Source: Kitasatospora sp. GP82
GTDB taxonomy: Bacteria; Actinomycetota; Actinomycetes; Streptomycetales; Streptomycetaceae
Direction: 5' to 3'
Assembly: GCF_029892105.1 (NCBI RefSeq)
Contig: NZ_JARZAJ010000013.1
Location: 124,001-188,000 of the forward strand
DNA: 64,000 bases
Notes under the pieces: model-generated
What the model saw: the letters and a program-made list of their open reading frames with translations, nothing else
Database searches by the model: none
What the model was told of the DNA's origin: nothing
Position numbers and translations under genes: made by a program
Shown: in pieces, positions 1 through 8,509 of the stretch
How positions within the stretch are numbered: position 1 is the first letter of the stretch
Layout: the number at the start of each line of letters is the position of its first letter

Positions 1-578
1 TCGGGCGCGGCGCCCTCGGCGGGAAACGGCAGCCGCAGCAGCGGGACATGGCCCTCGCGGCGGCGCAGCTCCTCGGCCAGCTCGGGCCTGGCCCCGGTGA
101 GCGCGTACGCCTCGGCCAGCGACCAGCGGACACTGCCGTGGGCACCGAGCACGGCGGGCTCGTCGGTGACGGCCAGGACGGCGGAGAAGCCGACACCGAA
201 GCGGCCGACGGTGGCCGTCTCCTCGGCGTACCCGGCGCGCTTGGCCGAGGCCCGCAGCGTGGAGAGCGACTCGACGGCGGTGGCGTCCAGCGGGGCGCCG
301 GTGTTGGCGGCGGCGAGCACACCGTCGCGCAGGGTCAGCCGCAGGCGTCCGGGCGCCGCACCGGAGCGTGCGGCGGCGTCGGCCGCGTTCTGGGCCAGCT
401 CGACGATCAGCCGGTCGCGGTACCCGCCGAGAGCCAGCTCCTCCTCCGCGTTGGCGTCCTCCCTGAACCGGGCGGGCGCGGCCGTCCACGCCTCCAGGAC
501 CCGGCGGCGCAGCCCGGCCGTGTCGAAGACGTCAGGGGCCTGTTCGTCCGTACCGCTGCCGATGATCCGAGGCTCCAC
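1..578 (-). CDS. GHKL (HSP90/sacsin-type) ATP-binding protein, partial
   Basis: Only the N-terminal 192 codons are in the window; the gene runs off the left edge. The frame opens at a GTG (578) behind GGAAGG. The protein carries GHKL ATPase signatures in order: an N-box (LAQNAADA, about residues 61-68), a D-box-like stretch (NTGAPLD, about 92-98) and a glycine-rich lid (GRFGVGFSAV, about 125-134). Such HSP90-like or sacsin-like ATPases are common in actinomycetes and their substrates are unknown. The family call is solid; no specific role can be given. It is transcribed away from DUF3027, with a palindromic repeat between them. Confidence 0.8.
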   Translation of the reverse strand, partial: MEPRIIGSGTDEQAPDVFDTAGLRRRVLEAWTAAPARFREDANAEEELALGGYRDRLIVELAQNAADAAARSGAAPGRLRLTLRDGVLAAANTGAPLDATAVESLSTLRASAKRAGYAEETATVGRFGVGFSAVLAVTDEPAVLGAHGSVRWSLAEAYALTGARPELAEELRRREGHVPLLRLPFPAEGAAP

Positions 579-690
579 TTGCCCTGCCGCCTTCCGCCGT
601 CTGCACCCTGCCCTGCGTACGGTGGGCATTCTCCCTCGCCCGGCGGCCCGCCACCGACCAGGGGCGCGGGAACGGCCTTCCGGCCGCGGG

Positions 691-763
691 TTTCTCAAGG
701 GGCTCGGGGAACTGCGAGCTTCTCAAGGGGCTCGGGCGGGTTTCTCAAGGGGCGCGCGCCCCT
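691..763. repeat. Triplicated ttctcaagggg repeat ending in a 16-bp palindrome
   Basis: The motif ttctcaaggggc(t/g)cg occurs three times (starting near 691, 719 and 741). The last copy runs into the perfect palindrome aggggcgcgcgcccct at 748-763. It follows the stop codon of the minus-strand DUF3027 gene, so it probably acts as its terminator. The ggggcgcg core recurs elsewhere in the window. Confidence 0.7.
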
Positions 764-798
764 GAAAACCCCAGCCGTTCCCGCGTGGCCGGCGGAGC

Positions 799-1731
799 CT
801 AGGAGTGGCCGAGTTCCTCGGCGGGCGCGTCCGGCTCGACCGAGCCGCTGGAGCGGTCGGGGTGGAGCTGGAGCGGCTCGACCTTCAGCTCGTCCAGGAT
901 CAGCTCGGACGGGACGGGCGGTGCGGGCAGCACGGCCGCCTCGGAGTGCCCGCCACAGCCATAGGCGAGCGAGACGACCTGGCCGTCGGCCGGGCCGAAC
1001 TCGTTGCCGCAGATGCCGAACGCCTGACCGAGCGAGCCGCCGATCGGAATCAGGAAGCCACAGCTGCTGCAGTGCGCCGGGGCGGCCTGCGCCATCGGCG
1101 TCTGCGGGCCGTACGCGGTCTCCCAGCGGTCGGCGGCCAGGTGCAGGCCGAGCCGGGAGAGCACGCGGGGACGGCCCATACCGAGCTCGTCGGCCAAGGC
1201 ACCGATCTCGGCGCGGGCGGGCGCGGCCTGGACGCCGGTGTCGGCGACCACCACGTCCTCCTCGGCGGCCAGCGCGACGGCGGAGTTCGGGGCGGGCTCG
1301 TCCTCGCCCGTCCAGCCGGGCTCCAGGCGCAGGTCGTCCGCGCCGGTCGGCAGCAGGTCGCCGGGGCCGAGGTCGCCTGGGCGCAGCCGCTCGCTCCACG
1401 GCACCCACTGGGGGGCCAGCACGGCGTCCTGGCCCGGCAGCAGGACGACCTCGTCCAGGGTGACGTTCTTGGCACGCGGGGCCCGGGCCACGGTGACCGC
1501 CCAGTGCCAGCCTCGGTACGCCGCGTCCAGGCACTCGAAGGTATGGGTCACAACCCGGTCGGCGTCCGCCTGGGCACCGAGGTGGTCGCCCACGGTCTCG
1601 GTACCGACGGCGTCGACAGCGGCCTGGCGGGCGAGCTCGACGGCCTCGGCACAGAGCCGGTCGGGGGTACGGCTTCGCATCGCAGCACTCACGGCGTCGA
1701 TTCTCTCCCAGTTCTGTTGCCTGCGGTCCAT
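799..1731 (-). CDS. DUF3027 family protein
   Basis: The 310-residue product matches the actinobacterial DUF3027 family. The N-terminal part contains TPDRLCAEAVELAR, and the central part has HTFECLDAAYRGWHW. The C-terminal half has a conserved cysteine-bearing segment (HCSSCGFLIPIGGSLGQAFGICGNEF, given here only as landmarks: CSSCG near residue 225, CGNEF near 246) that could bind metal. I chose ATG 1731 because upstream codons lack family-like sequence; a start at the Met of MRSRTPDR is also possible. The function of the family is unknown. It is divergent from the MFS gene. Confidence 0.8.
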   Translation of the reverse strand: MDRRQQNWERIDAVSAAMRSRTPDRLCAEAVELARQAAVDAVGTETVGDHLGAQADADRVVTHTFECLDAAYRGWHWAVTVARAPRAKNVTLDEVVLLPGQDAVLAPQWVPWSERLRPGDLGPGDLLPTGADDLRLEPGWTGEDEPAPNSAVALAAEEDVVVADTGVQAAPARAEIGALADELGMGRPRVLSRLGLHLAADRWETAYGPQTPMAQAAPAHCSSCGFLIPIGGSLGQAFGICGNEFGPADGQVVSLAYGCGGHSEAAVLPAPPVPSELILDELKVEPLQLHPDRSSGSVEPDAPAEELGHS

Positions 1732-2068
1732 TGCCGACGGTCTCTTGCCGGCGTTCCATCGCCCGCTCCGTCGCGGTCGCACATCGCGGCCGGACTCGAA
1801 GAGGTTTTCGGGAGAACCTCCCGAAAGAAGGCTCCGAGAACCCTCACCGGACCATGCCACGAGTTCCGGCCCCGCTGGGTACCGTGCTTCCCATTCTGCG
1901 TGACCCGGCACCGGTGCGGGGACCGGCCGCGCCGCCCACCGGGCTGCGCACACGCGAACTGCAGGCTACCCGCCGGTCGGCCCCCTGGGACAGTCCGGTG
2001 CCCGGCTCCTGACAGAGCCGCGCCGATTGGCGCCGCTTCCCTCGTACGGTGGGGGTTTGTCGGGCAGG
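1732..2068. promoter_or_regulatory. Divergent intergenic region with hairpin
   Basis: This 337-bp space separates the divergent DUF3027 and MFS genes. The one clear structure is an inverted repeat, tttcggga-N5-tcccgaaa (1806-1826), about 80 nt upstream of the DUF3027 start. It could be an operator or an RNA hairpin. I see no convincing -35/-10 pair. Confidence 0.4.
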
Positions 2069-3709
2069 ATGACGTATGTGGCGGACGAGACCCCGTCGCA
2101 GCACGCACTGCACGACCAGCAGGCCAACGGCACCCCGGATACGGACGCGGAGCCGGCCGGCGTGCCGCGACAGCAGCACCCGGTCCCCCCTGCGGACGGC
2201 AGCGAGCCGCCGCCGGAGGACGGCTCGCCCTCGCCCGGGTCCTCACCGGCCGAGCTTTCACCACCCGAACATTCTCCCACCGAGGACGGTCGCGCTGCGG
2301 CCGGTCCCACCGCGGGCGACGACGATCCCGCGGCCGCCGCCGGGACCCACCGCAATTTCCTGGTGCGCGGCGCGTCCGCCGCCGGGCTCCGCACCGGCCG
2401 GGTGGTCCACGGCACCGGCCGGCGGATCCGGCGGGCGACGGCCGCCGAGGGCGCGGGCGAGTCGGGGCTCGCGAAGCTGATCGAACTGCACGCACTGAAC
2501 TCCTTCGGCGACATGCTGATCACCGTCGCGCTGGCCTCGACCATCTTCTTCTCCGTCCCGACCGGCGAGGCCCGGGGCCGGGTGGCGCTCTACCTGCTGA
2601 TCACCATGGCCCCGTTCGCGCTGCTGGCCCCGGTGATCGGCCCGCTGCTGGACCGGATGCCGCACGGCCGCCGCTCCGCGATGGCGATGGCGATGCTGGT
2701 CCGCGCCCTACTGGCCTGGACCATGGCCGGCACGGTCGCGAACGGCGGGCTCGCGCTCTACCCCGAGGCGCTGGGCGTGCTGGTGGCGTCCAAGGCGTAC
2801 GGCGTGGTGCGCAGCGTGGTGGTGCCCCGGCTGCTGCCGCCTCAGCTGTCGCTGGTGAAGGCGAACTCCCGGGTGACACTGGCCGGGCTGCTGGCCACCG
2901 GCCTGGCGGCGGGGCTCGGCGGACTGCTGCACCTGATCGGCCCCGGCTGGCCGCTGCGCGGGGCCTTGCTGGTCTTCGTGATCGGCACCCTGATGGCCTT
3001 CCATCTGCCGCACAAGGTGGACTCCGCCAAGGGCGAGCAGCGCGCCCTGCTGCACTCCGACGAGGAGCACCCCGTGCTGCCCGCTGACGTGGTGCTGCTC
3101 CCGGAGAAGGCGACGCTGCGCACCGTCGGCCCGTCGGTGGTCCTCGCGCTGCGTGCGATGGCGACGCTGCGGGCCCTGGTCGGCTTCCTGGTGATGTTCC
3201 TGGCCTTCCTGCTGCGCGAGGACCCGGTGGGCGGGCTGGCGCCGACCGTGAGCCTGGGCATCGTCGCGGTGGCGGCGGGCACCGGCAACGCCCTCGGTTC
3301 GGTGTTCGGCTCCTGGCTGCGCACCAGGGGCTCGGAGGCCACCGTGACGGTGATGCTGCTGCTGGCCACGCTGGCGGCGGGCTCGTCGGCGCTCTGGTAC
3401 GGGCTGCCGACGGTCGCCCTGGTGGCGGGCGCGGCCGGAGTGGCGGCCTCGCTCGGCAAACTGGCGCTCGACGCGCTGATCCAGCGGGACGTCCCGGAGA
3501 CGGTGCGGACCTCGGCCTTCGCCCGCTCCGAGACGCTGCTCCAGCTCTCCTGGGTGGCGGGCGGGGCGGTGGGCATCATGCTGCCGCTGGACGGTGCGAT
3601 CGGGCTCTCGGTGGCGGCCGGGATGGTCGGCATGATGCTGCTGTGGACGCTGCGGGCACTCGTCAAGGTCGGCCTGCGCGGCCCGGCGACCCGTCCCAGG
3701 GTCGCCTAG
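2069..3709 (+). CDS. MFS transporter
   Basis: The 546-residue product has a long hydrophilic N-terminus (about 110 residues rich in Pro, Ser and Glu) followed by about twelve hydrophobic segments. The cytoplasmic loop PVIGPLLDRMPHGRRSAMAMAM near residue 190 resembles the MFS loop 2-3 signature (landmarks GPLLDRMPHGRR). It is probably a plasma-membrane efflux permease; the substrate cannot be inferred. I chose ATG 2069 (MTYVADE) because GGGCAGG sits just upstream; an in-frame start at 2027 would add 14 unlikely residues. It is followed by a hairpin terminator. Confidence 0.8.
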   Translation: MTYVADETPSQHALHDQQANGTPDTDAEPAGVPRQQHPVPPADGSEPPPEDGSPSPGSSPAELSPPEHSPTEDGRAAAGPTAGDDDPAAAAGTHRNFLVRGASAAGLRTGRVVHGTGRRIRRATAAEGAGESGLAKLIELHALNSFGDMLITVALASTIFFSVPTGEARGRVALYLLITMAPFALLAPVIGPLLDRMPHGRRSAMAMAMLVRALLAWTMAGTVANGGLALYPEALGVLVASKAYGVVRSVVVPRLLPPQLSLVKANSRVTLAGLLATGLAAGLGGLLHLIGPGWPLRGALLVFVIGTLMAFHLPHKVDSAKGEQRALLHSDEEHPVLPADVVLLPEKATLRTVGPSVVLALRAMATLRALVGFLVMFLAFLLREDPVGGLAPTVSLGIVAVAAGTGNALGSVFGSWLRTRGSEATVTVMLLLATLAAGSSALWYGLPTVALVAGAAGVAASLGKLALDALIQRDVPETVRTSAFARSETLLQLSWVAGGAVGIMLPLDGAIGLSVAAGMVGMMLLWTLRALVKVGLRGPATRPRVA

Positions 3710-3717
3710 AGGTTTTC

Positions 3718-3734
3718 AGGGGCGCGGGGCCCCT
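3718..3734. terminator. Hairpin after MFS gene (ggggcgcgggg family)
   Basis: The inverted repeat aggggc-N5-gcccct lies 9 nt after the MFS stop. It is flanked by ttttc and ttgaga and is the same repeat type as at 748-763. It is probably a rho-independent terminator without a long U tract. Confidence 0.6.
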
Positions 3735-3839
3735 TGAGAGACCCGCCCTCGCCCGGAAAGCTCGTTCACATGACACGGGCGGGGGAGACTTGGCCACCCG
3801 CGCGCACCTTGATCGGGGATGCCCGGTAGATTCATGCCC

Positions 3840-4376
3840 ATGAGCCTCAGCACCCGTGTCATCGCCGCCGTCGGCGCCGTCGTCGTGATCGGCGCCGGCA
3901 CGGTCGGAGTGTCCATCGCGCACGCCAACAGCGAGGGCAAGCCCGAGAAGCCGCTGGCCACCCTGGTGGTCGGCCGGTCCTCGATCCACGCCGGCCCGAC
4001 CTGCTACAACGACGGCAAGCCCCTGAGCAAGGACGACATCGCCAACTGCCAGGCCAACGCCAAGAAGGCCGGCGACGAGGGCAAGCTGCCGAAGTCCGAC
4101 GTGACCAGCAGCGACCGGATCGGCGTCGGCGTCGACCCGGAGGTCGGCGACAAGGGCTGGTGGGCCGCGACCGACGGCGGCCAGGGCCAGGCCCAGCTCG
4201 CCTCGCTGCGCACCGGCTCGACCTTCTCCGGCCTCCAGGCCGCGCCCGCACTGCTCTCCACCAGCAGCGAGAACACCCGGGTGACCGTGGTCGAGAACGA
4301 CGCAAAGACCGGCGACATCGTCGCCGCCTGGTTCTTCGACCTCAAGAACAAGGGCTTCGTCCCGACCGCCCAGTGA
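3840..4376 (+). CDS. DUF2771 family exported protein
   Basis: The product has 178 residues. An N-terminal hydrophobic stretch (STRVIAAVGAVVVIGAGTVG, residues 3-22) ending at AHA looks like a cleavable signal peptide or membrane anchor. The mature part has the two-cysteine segment TCYNDGKPL...NCQ typical of actinobacterial DUF2771 proteins, predicted to lie outside the membrane. Starts at 3819, 3834 and 3840 are all in frame; none has a strong ribosome site, and 3840 gives the tidiest signal peptide. The stop codon overlaps the mqnB GTG, which implies co-translation. Function unknown. Confidence 0.75.
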   Translation: MSLSTRVIAAVGAVVVIGAGTVGVSIAHANSEGKPEKPLATLVVGRSSIHAGPTCYNDGKPLSKDDIANCQANAKKAGDEGKLPKSDVTSSDRIGVGVDPEVGDKGWWAATDGGQGQAQLASLRTGSTFSGLQAAPALLSTSSENTRVTVVENDAKTGDIVAAWFFDLKNKGFVPTAQ

Positions 4377-5122
4377 CACAGCGCCCGTTCGACGACGAGC
4401 AGCCGGGAGCGCATCCCGCCCGGCTGCTCGTCGTCGTCGCCGTCCAGGCGGAGGCCGAGGCGGTGCTGCGCGGGCTCCAGGAGGGCGCCAGGACGCTCCC
4501 CGTGCCCGGTGGTGAGCTGCACCGGGGCGAGCACGCCTGCGGGGTGCCGGTGGACGTCCTGGTCGGCGGCGTCGGCCCGGCGGCCGTGGCGGCCGCGACC
4601 GCGAGCCTGCCCTGGCTGCACCGGTACGAGCTGGTGGTCTCCGCCGGGATCGCGGGCGGCTTCGCCCCGCGTGCACCGATCGGCTCGATCGTGATCGCCG
4701 ACGAGATCGTGGCCGCCGACCTCGGCGCGCAGACCCCCGAGGGTTTCTCCGACGTCGCCGAGCTGGGTTTCGGCAGCGTCCGCCACACGCCACCGCCCGC
4801 CGCCGTCCGCCTCGCCGCCCAGGCGCTGGACGCCGCGAGCGGGACGGTACTGACCGTCTCCACCGTCACCGGCAGCGCCGGGCGCGCGGCCGAGCTTACG
4901 GACCGCCACCCGCAGGCGCTGGCCGAGGCGATGGAGGGGTTCGGGGTCGCCGAGGCAGCCGCTCGGCACGGCGTGCCGGCGTTCGAACTGCGCACGGTCT
5001 CCAACGCCGTCGGCCCGCGCGACCGCTCCGCCTGGCGCATCGGCGAGGCGCTCGGTGCGCTCGAGCGGGCCTTTCTGCACCTGCCGTACCCGGAGCTGCT
5101 CCAGGAGGTCGAACGTGGCTGA
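4373..5122 (+). CDS. mqnB: Futalosine hydrolase
   Basis: MqnB cleaves futalosine to hypoxanthine and dehypoxanthine futalosine in the futalosine route to menaquinone. The 249-residue product is nucleoside-phosphorylase-like: LLVVVAVQAEAEAVL near the N-terminus, then VGGVGPAAVAAAT, SAGIAGGFA near residue 100 and the acidic segment AMEGFGVAEAA (nucleoside-binding Met-Glu) near 190. The GTG start overlaps the DUF2771 stop (gtga), and the 3' end overlaps mqnD by 8 nt, so the three genes form a coupled unit. Length and neighbour agree with the family. Confidence 0.93.
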   Translation: MTQRPFDDEQPGAHPARLLVVVAVQAEAEAVLRGLQEGARTLPVPGGELHRGEHACGVPVDVLVGGVGPAAVAAATASLPWLHRYELVVSAGIAGGFAPRAPIGSIVIADEIVAADLGAQTPEGFSDVAELGFGSVRHTPPPAAVRLAAQALDAASGTVLTVSTVTGSAGRAAELTDRHPQALAEAMEGFGVAEAAARHGVPAFELRTVSNAVGPRDRSAWRIGEALGALERAFLHLPYPELLQEVERG

Positions 5123-5957
5123 GCCCCTGCGGATCGCCTACTCCCCCTGCCCCAACGACACCTTCGTCTTCCACGCCTGGGCCCACGACCTGGTCCCCGG
5201 CGCGGCGGCACCCGAGGTGACCTTTGCGGACATCGACATCACCAACGGCCTCGCGGAGCGCGGGGAACTGGACGTACTGAAGATCAGCTACGGCCAGCTG
5301 CCCTGGGTGCTGGACGAGTACGCGCTGCTGCCCTGCGGCGGCGCGCTGGGGCGGGGCTGCGGACCGCTGGTGCTCGTCCGCGAGCCGGGCGCGGACCTGA
5401 CGGGCCGCCGGGTCGCGGTACCAAGCGAGCGCTCGACGGCCTATCTGCTCTTCCGGCTCTGGGCCGCCAAGGCGGTGCCCGGAGGATTCGGGGAGATCGT
5501 GGTGCTGCCGTTCCACGAGATCATGCCCGCCGTCCGGGACGGACGGGTGGACGCCGGCCTGGTGATCCACGAGGCCCGGTTCACCTACCGGCAGTACGGC
5601 CTGCACAAGCTGGCCGACATGGGCGAGGCGTGGGAGCAGGAGACCGGTCTGCCGATCCCGCTGGGCGCGATCATCGCCCGGCGCTCGCTGGGCACGGAGC
5701 GGCTGCGCGAGCTCGCCGAGACCGTCCGCGCCTCCGTCCGGCTGGCCTGGGAGGACCCGGCGGCGTCCCGCGCGTATGTGCTGGAGCACGCCCAGGAGAT
5801 GGACCCGGACGTGGCGGACCAGCACATCGCGCTCTACGTCAACGAGTTCACGGCCGACCTGGGCGAGGACGGGTACGCGGCCGTGCACGGCCTGCTCACC
5901 CGGGCCGCCGCCGAGGGGCTGGTCCCCGCGATCGACCCGGGCGCACTGGCCTTCTGA
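5115..5957 (+). CDS. mqnD: 1,4-dihydroxy-6-naphthoate synthase
   Basis: MqnD converts cyclic dehypoxanthine futalosine to 1,4-dihydroxy-6-naphthoate, a late step of futalosine-dependent menaquinone synthesis. The 280-residue product begins with the family signature YSPCPNDTFVFHAW and has the periplasmic-binding-protein-like fold markers GELDVLKISYGQLP (near 45), VPSERSTAYLL (near 103) and HEARFTYRQYGL (near 153). The GTG start follows GGAGGTC and lies inside the end of mqnB. A bidirectional hairpin follows. Confidence 0.94.
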   Translation: MAEPLRIAYSPCPNDTFVFHAWAHDLVPGAAAPEVTFADIDITNGLAERGELDVLKISYGQLPWVLDEYALLPCGGALGRGCGPLVLVREPGADLTGRRVAVPSERSTAYLLFRLWAAKAVPGGFGEIVVLPFHEIMPAVRDGRVDAGLVIHEARFTYRQYGLHKLADMGEAWEQETGLPIPLGAIIARRSLGTERLRELAETVRASVRLAWEDPAASRAYVLEHAQEMDPDVADQHIALYVNEFTADLGEDGYAAVHGLLTRAAAEGLVPAIDPGALAF

Positions 5958-5989
5958 CGCCCTCCCGCGCAAGCGCCGGGGGGTGCGAG

Positions 5990-6015
5990 GAACCGAGCCC
6001 GGTCGGGCTCGGTTC
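5990..6015. terminator. Bidirectional terminator mqnD / cold-shock gene
   Basis: A perfect 12-bp stem (gaaccgagcccg) with a 2-nt centre lies between the converging mqnD and cold-shock genes. It can serve both strands. Confidence 0.75.
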
Positions 6016-6036
6016 ACCGTGCTGCGGGGCCGGGTG

Positions 6037-6420
6037 TCAGATGTCGAACTGGTCGGCGACCGCGCGCAGCAGCACCGCCAGCTTCTGCCCGGTGGGCTTT
6101 GCCGGGTAGCGGCCGCGCTGCAGGCCGGGCAGGACGTCGTCCAGGGTGGTGATCAGGTCCTGCACGATCGGCGCCATGTCGTCCGCGCTGCGGCGCTGCG
6201 CGGCGGCCACCGAGGGCAGTGCCTCCAGCAGGGTGACGGCCATCGCCTGGTCGCCCCGGTGGCCGGCGACGACACCGAACTCGACCCGCTGGCCCGGCCG
6301 GAGCGAGGTGACCCCGGCAGGCAGCGCCTTGGTGTGGACGAAGACGTCCCCGCCGTCGTCGCGTGACAGGAAGCCGAAACCCTTCGTCTCGTTGAACCAC
6401 TTGACCTGACCGGTGGGCAT
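6037..6420 (-). CDS. Long-form cold-shock domain protein (127 aa)
   Basis: Residues 1-65 form a cold-shock domain with both RNA-binding motifs: KWFNETKGFGFLS (RNP1) and DVFVHTKAL (RNP2). A further 60 residues (DDMAPIVQDLITTLDDVLPGL and onward) form a helical tail absent from the usual 67-residue proteins. This longer type is conserved in actinomycetes. The ATG at 6420 follows GAGGA. It probably acts as a cytoplasmic nucleic-acid chaperone. The tail's role is unknown. Confidence 0.9.
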   Translation of the reverse strand: MPTGQVKWFNETKGFGFLSRDDGGDVFVHTKALPAGVTSLRPGQRVEFGVVAGHRGDQAMAVTLLEALPSVAAAQRRSADDMAPIVQDLITTLDDVLPGLQRGRYPAKPTGQKLAVLLRAVADQFDI

Positions 6421-6848
6421 CTCGAACAGTCCTCGGTGGGGTGCGGGGCGATCGTGGCAGTCAAGCCAGTGATCACCGGGTGGATGGCGAGCCGACCGCA
6501 TGGACGGACGGGCCGGACTCGATCTGCGGACTAATGATCCGTCAGCGGCTCAACCGCTCACAGCCGGACAGGGGATTGCCTGAGGCGCCGCGCCGGAGAT
6601 CCGTGCACTGTCGGTGCGTGCGCTGCTGGTGCATCGGCCGCCGCCCCGGGCCTGGCGCGGCCAGGGCGCGGCATCGCGCTGTCCATGGCTCACACCCCCG
6701 GTTGGGAAAGCGGGGCGTCCGGACGGCCCCGTGCGTTGGCTGCATACCCTGGTCAACGGGAGGGCGAAACTCCCAGTTCCTGGAGAACTGCATGCAGTGA
6801 CGGAGACGTTCGGCGGCCGGGGGCCCGCCGGGAGCTCGAACGAGCGGC
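6421..6848. other. 428-bp gene-free region upstream of the cold-shock gene
   Basis: It probably holds the promoter and leader of the minus-strand cold-shock gene and the terminator of the esterase gene. The only strong structures are two abutting hairpins at 6758-6790, listed separately. I see no small ORF with a ribosome site. Confidence 0.5.
6758..6790 (-). terminator. Two abutting hairpins after the esterase gene
   Basis: Stem 1 is gggag-N7-ctccc (6758-6774). Stem 2 is cagttc-N5-gaactg (6774-6790). A tgcatgca palindrome follows. They lie 59-91 nt past the esterase stop on its strand, so a terminator is likely, but there is no U tract. Confidence 0.45.
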
Positions 6849-7991
6849 TCAGGCGGGGGCGTTGAGGTGCTGGCCGAGCCAGCCGAGCGAGGCCGGGAGC
6901 ATCCGGGACCAGGTGTTGAAGTTGTGGCCGCCGGTGTCCAGGGTGATCGAGGAGACCCTCGTCTGGCTGCCCTTGGCGGCCTTGATGAACTTCTCGGTGG
7001 TCGAGTAGTAGTCCCCGTCGCCCTCCTTGCTGCCGCCGACCAGCAGCGTGACCGCGGGCTTGGGCAGGTGGGCCATCCGCCAGCCCAGGTCGGCCTGGTT
7101 GCGGCGGTCCTTGCTGCCGGCGAACAGGTCACCGGTGGTGGGGTCCTCGGCGGCCTTGTAGTAGCCGGAGAGCGAGACCGCGGTGGAGAAGACGTCCGGG
7201 TGCTTCATCGACAGCTTGAGCGCGCAGTAGCCGCCGGTGGAGTTGCCGATCACGCCGAAGCTGCGGGGCCCCTCCCCGATCCGGTAGGAGCTGCGGATCG
7301 CCTGCGGGACGTCCTTGGCGAAGTACGACTCGGCCTGCGGGCCGCCCGGGATGTCCTCGCACTCGGTGTCGCGCGGCATCGCCGGCGACGGGCGCATCAT
7401 CACCAGGACGGTCGGGTTGGTCTTGCCGTCCTTGATCGACTGGAGCTCGGTGGAGGGGTAGTTGAGCTTGGTGATCAGGTTCTTGGCGTCACCGGGGAAA
7501 CCGGTGATGGCGATCGCCGCCGCGAACCTCTTGTTCGCGTAGTCCGGCTGGAAGTACTGCGGCGGCAGGTAGACGTAGCCCTCGGTGGACAGCCCGGTGC
7601 CCGCCCCCGGGATGCGGATCTTCTCCAGCTTGCCGACCATGGCCGGGTCACGGCCCACGGTGTTGGCGCCGCGTACGTTCTCGTTGGAGATCTGCTGGAT
7701 GCCGGGGCGGCCTCCACCGGAGAGCGCGTTCCGGTCCTGTATGGTCACCGGGCCGTTGTTGCTGGTCCCCAGCAGGTCCGCCCAACTGCTGTAGAAGGCG
7801 AAGTAGTTGTTGGCCACCAGGCCGATGGTGCACATCACGACGAGCTGCGTGCCCACGATGGTGCCGACCCGGCCCGCGACGGCGACCCAGGAGCGCTTGG
7901 CGAGCCGGGGCCACACCCAGACCGTGCCGGCGATCATCAGAATCGAGATCAGCGCGGACAGCGCCAGCACCTTGTGACTGGTCAGACCCAT
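6849..7991 (-). CDS. Membrane-anchored alpha/beta-hydrolase (esterase family)
   Basis: The 380-residue product starts with two membrane segments (about residues 8-27 and 40-62), then a presumably extracytoplasmic alpha/beta-hydrolase domain of the esterase D / mycolyltransferase-like family. The nucleophile elbow is GNSTGG (Ser near 248). Other marks are YVYLPPQYF near 145, MMRPSPAMPRDTEC near 200 and a C-terminal GGHNFNTW carrying the probable catalytic His. Substrate unknown. A paralog with the same architecture lies at 48997-50178. The start ATG at 7991 faces a 12-bp hairpin region. Confidence 0.85.
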   Translation of the reverse strand: MGLTSHKVLALSALISILMIAGTVWVWPRLAKRSWVAVAGRVGTIVGTQLVVMCTIGLVANNYFAFYSSWADLLGTSNNGPVTIQDRNALSGGGRPGIQQISNENVRGANTVGRDPAMVGKLEKIRIPGAGTGLSTEGYVYLPPQYFQPDYANKRFAAAIAITGFPGDAKNLITKLNYPSTELQSIKDGKTNPTVLVMMRPSPAMPRDTECEDIPGGPQAESYFAKDVPQAIRSSYRIGEGPRSFGVIGNSTGGYCALKLSMKHPDVFSTAVSLSGYYKAAEDPTTGDLFAGSKDRRNQADLGWRMAHLPKPAVTLLVGGSKEGDGDYYSTTEKFIKAAKGSQTRVSSITLDTGGHNFNTWSRMLPASLGWLGQHLNAPA

Positions 7992-8122
7992 GCGTCGTTA
8001 CGCCCCTGCTCCACCGTTGCCAATACCCCACCCGGCGCTCGGCACGGGATCGACCCGCCACAGCACCGGCATTCTCCTAGGGTGCCTGAGAGTTTGCTGG
8101 GAGGCCTGAGCGCCAGGGGTGA

Positions 8123-8152
8123 GCCTACCCCCGCCGATCAGCGGGGGTAGGC
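8123..8152. repeat. Perfect 12-bp hairpin between divergent genes
   Basis: gcctacccccgc, a cgatca loop and gcggggGTaggc form a perfect 12-bp stem. It lies between the start of the esterase (minus) and the start of the small membrane gene (plus, 8208), so it terminates neither. It is a candidate operator or the end of an unannotated transcript. Confidence 0.6.
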
Positions 8153-8207
8153 GGGGTCTGCGACACTGGACCGTCGATCCGAGCCGGACCCAGCTGGAGG
8201 AGCGGGC

Positions 8208-8441
8208 ATGAGCAGCACCACGGACCCCGGCGACGGCCTGATCCGGGGCGGGGCGATCGTCTTCCTCGTCGGTTCGATCGCCACCATCGTGACGTTCGTC
8301 CCCCTCTTCTTCGATCTGCCGCGCTTCCCGAGCATCGCGTACTGGGTCTGCATGCTGATGCCGGCCGGCTTCCTGCTCTCGCTCGGCGGACTGCTCCGCT
8401 CGGCCCGCGCACAGCGCCGCCGGGCCCGCGCCTCGGCCTAG
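8208..8441 (+). CDS. Small membrane protein (77 aa)
   Basis: Two hydrophobic helices are visible (about residues 13-34 and 44-64, GGAIVFLVGSIATIVTFVPL and VCMLMPAGFLLSLGGLL) with a basic C-terminus (RSARAQRRRARAS), as in an integral membrane protein with the tail inside. The ATG follows a strong GGAGGAG site. I do not recognise a named family. It converges on the HAD gene. Confidence 0.75.
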   Translation: MSSTTDPGDGLIRGGAIVFLVGSIATIVTFVPLFFDLPRFPSIAYWVCMLMPAGFLLSLGGLLRSARAQRRRARASA

Positions 8442-8509
8442 GGCCTGTGGCAGTACCGCTGGCGAGGGCCCGAGAGGCGAGTGCCTACCGACTGAGCCCC
8501 CGAGAGGGC

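Noticed and set aside
8080..8110. Sequence like the 3' half of a glycine riboswitch (aaactctcaggcacc on the minus strand)
   Set aside because: The other conserved elements of the glycine aptamer are missing upstream, and the downstream gene is an esterase with no glycine link.
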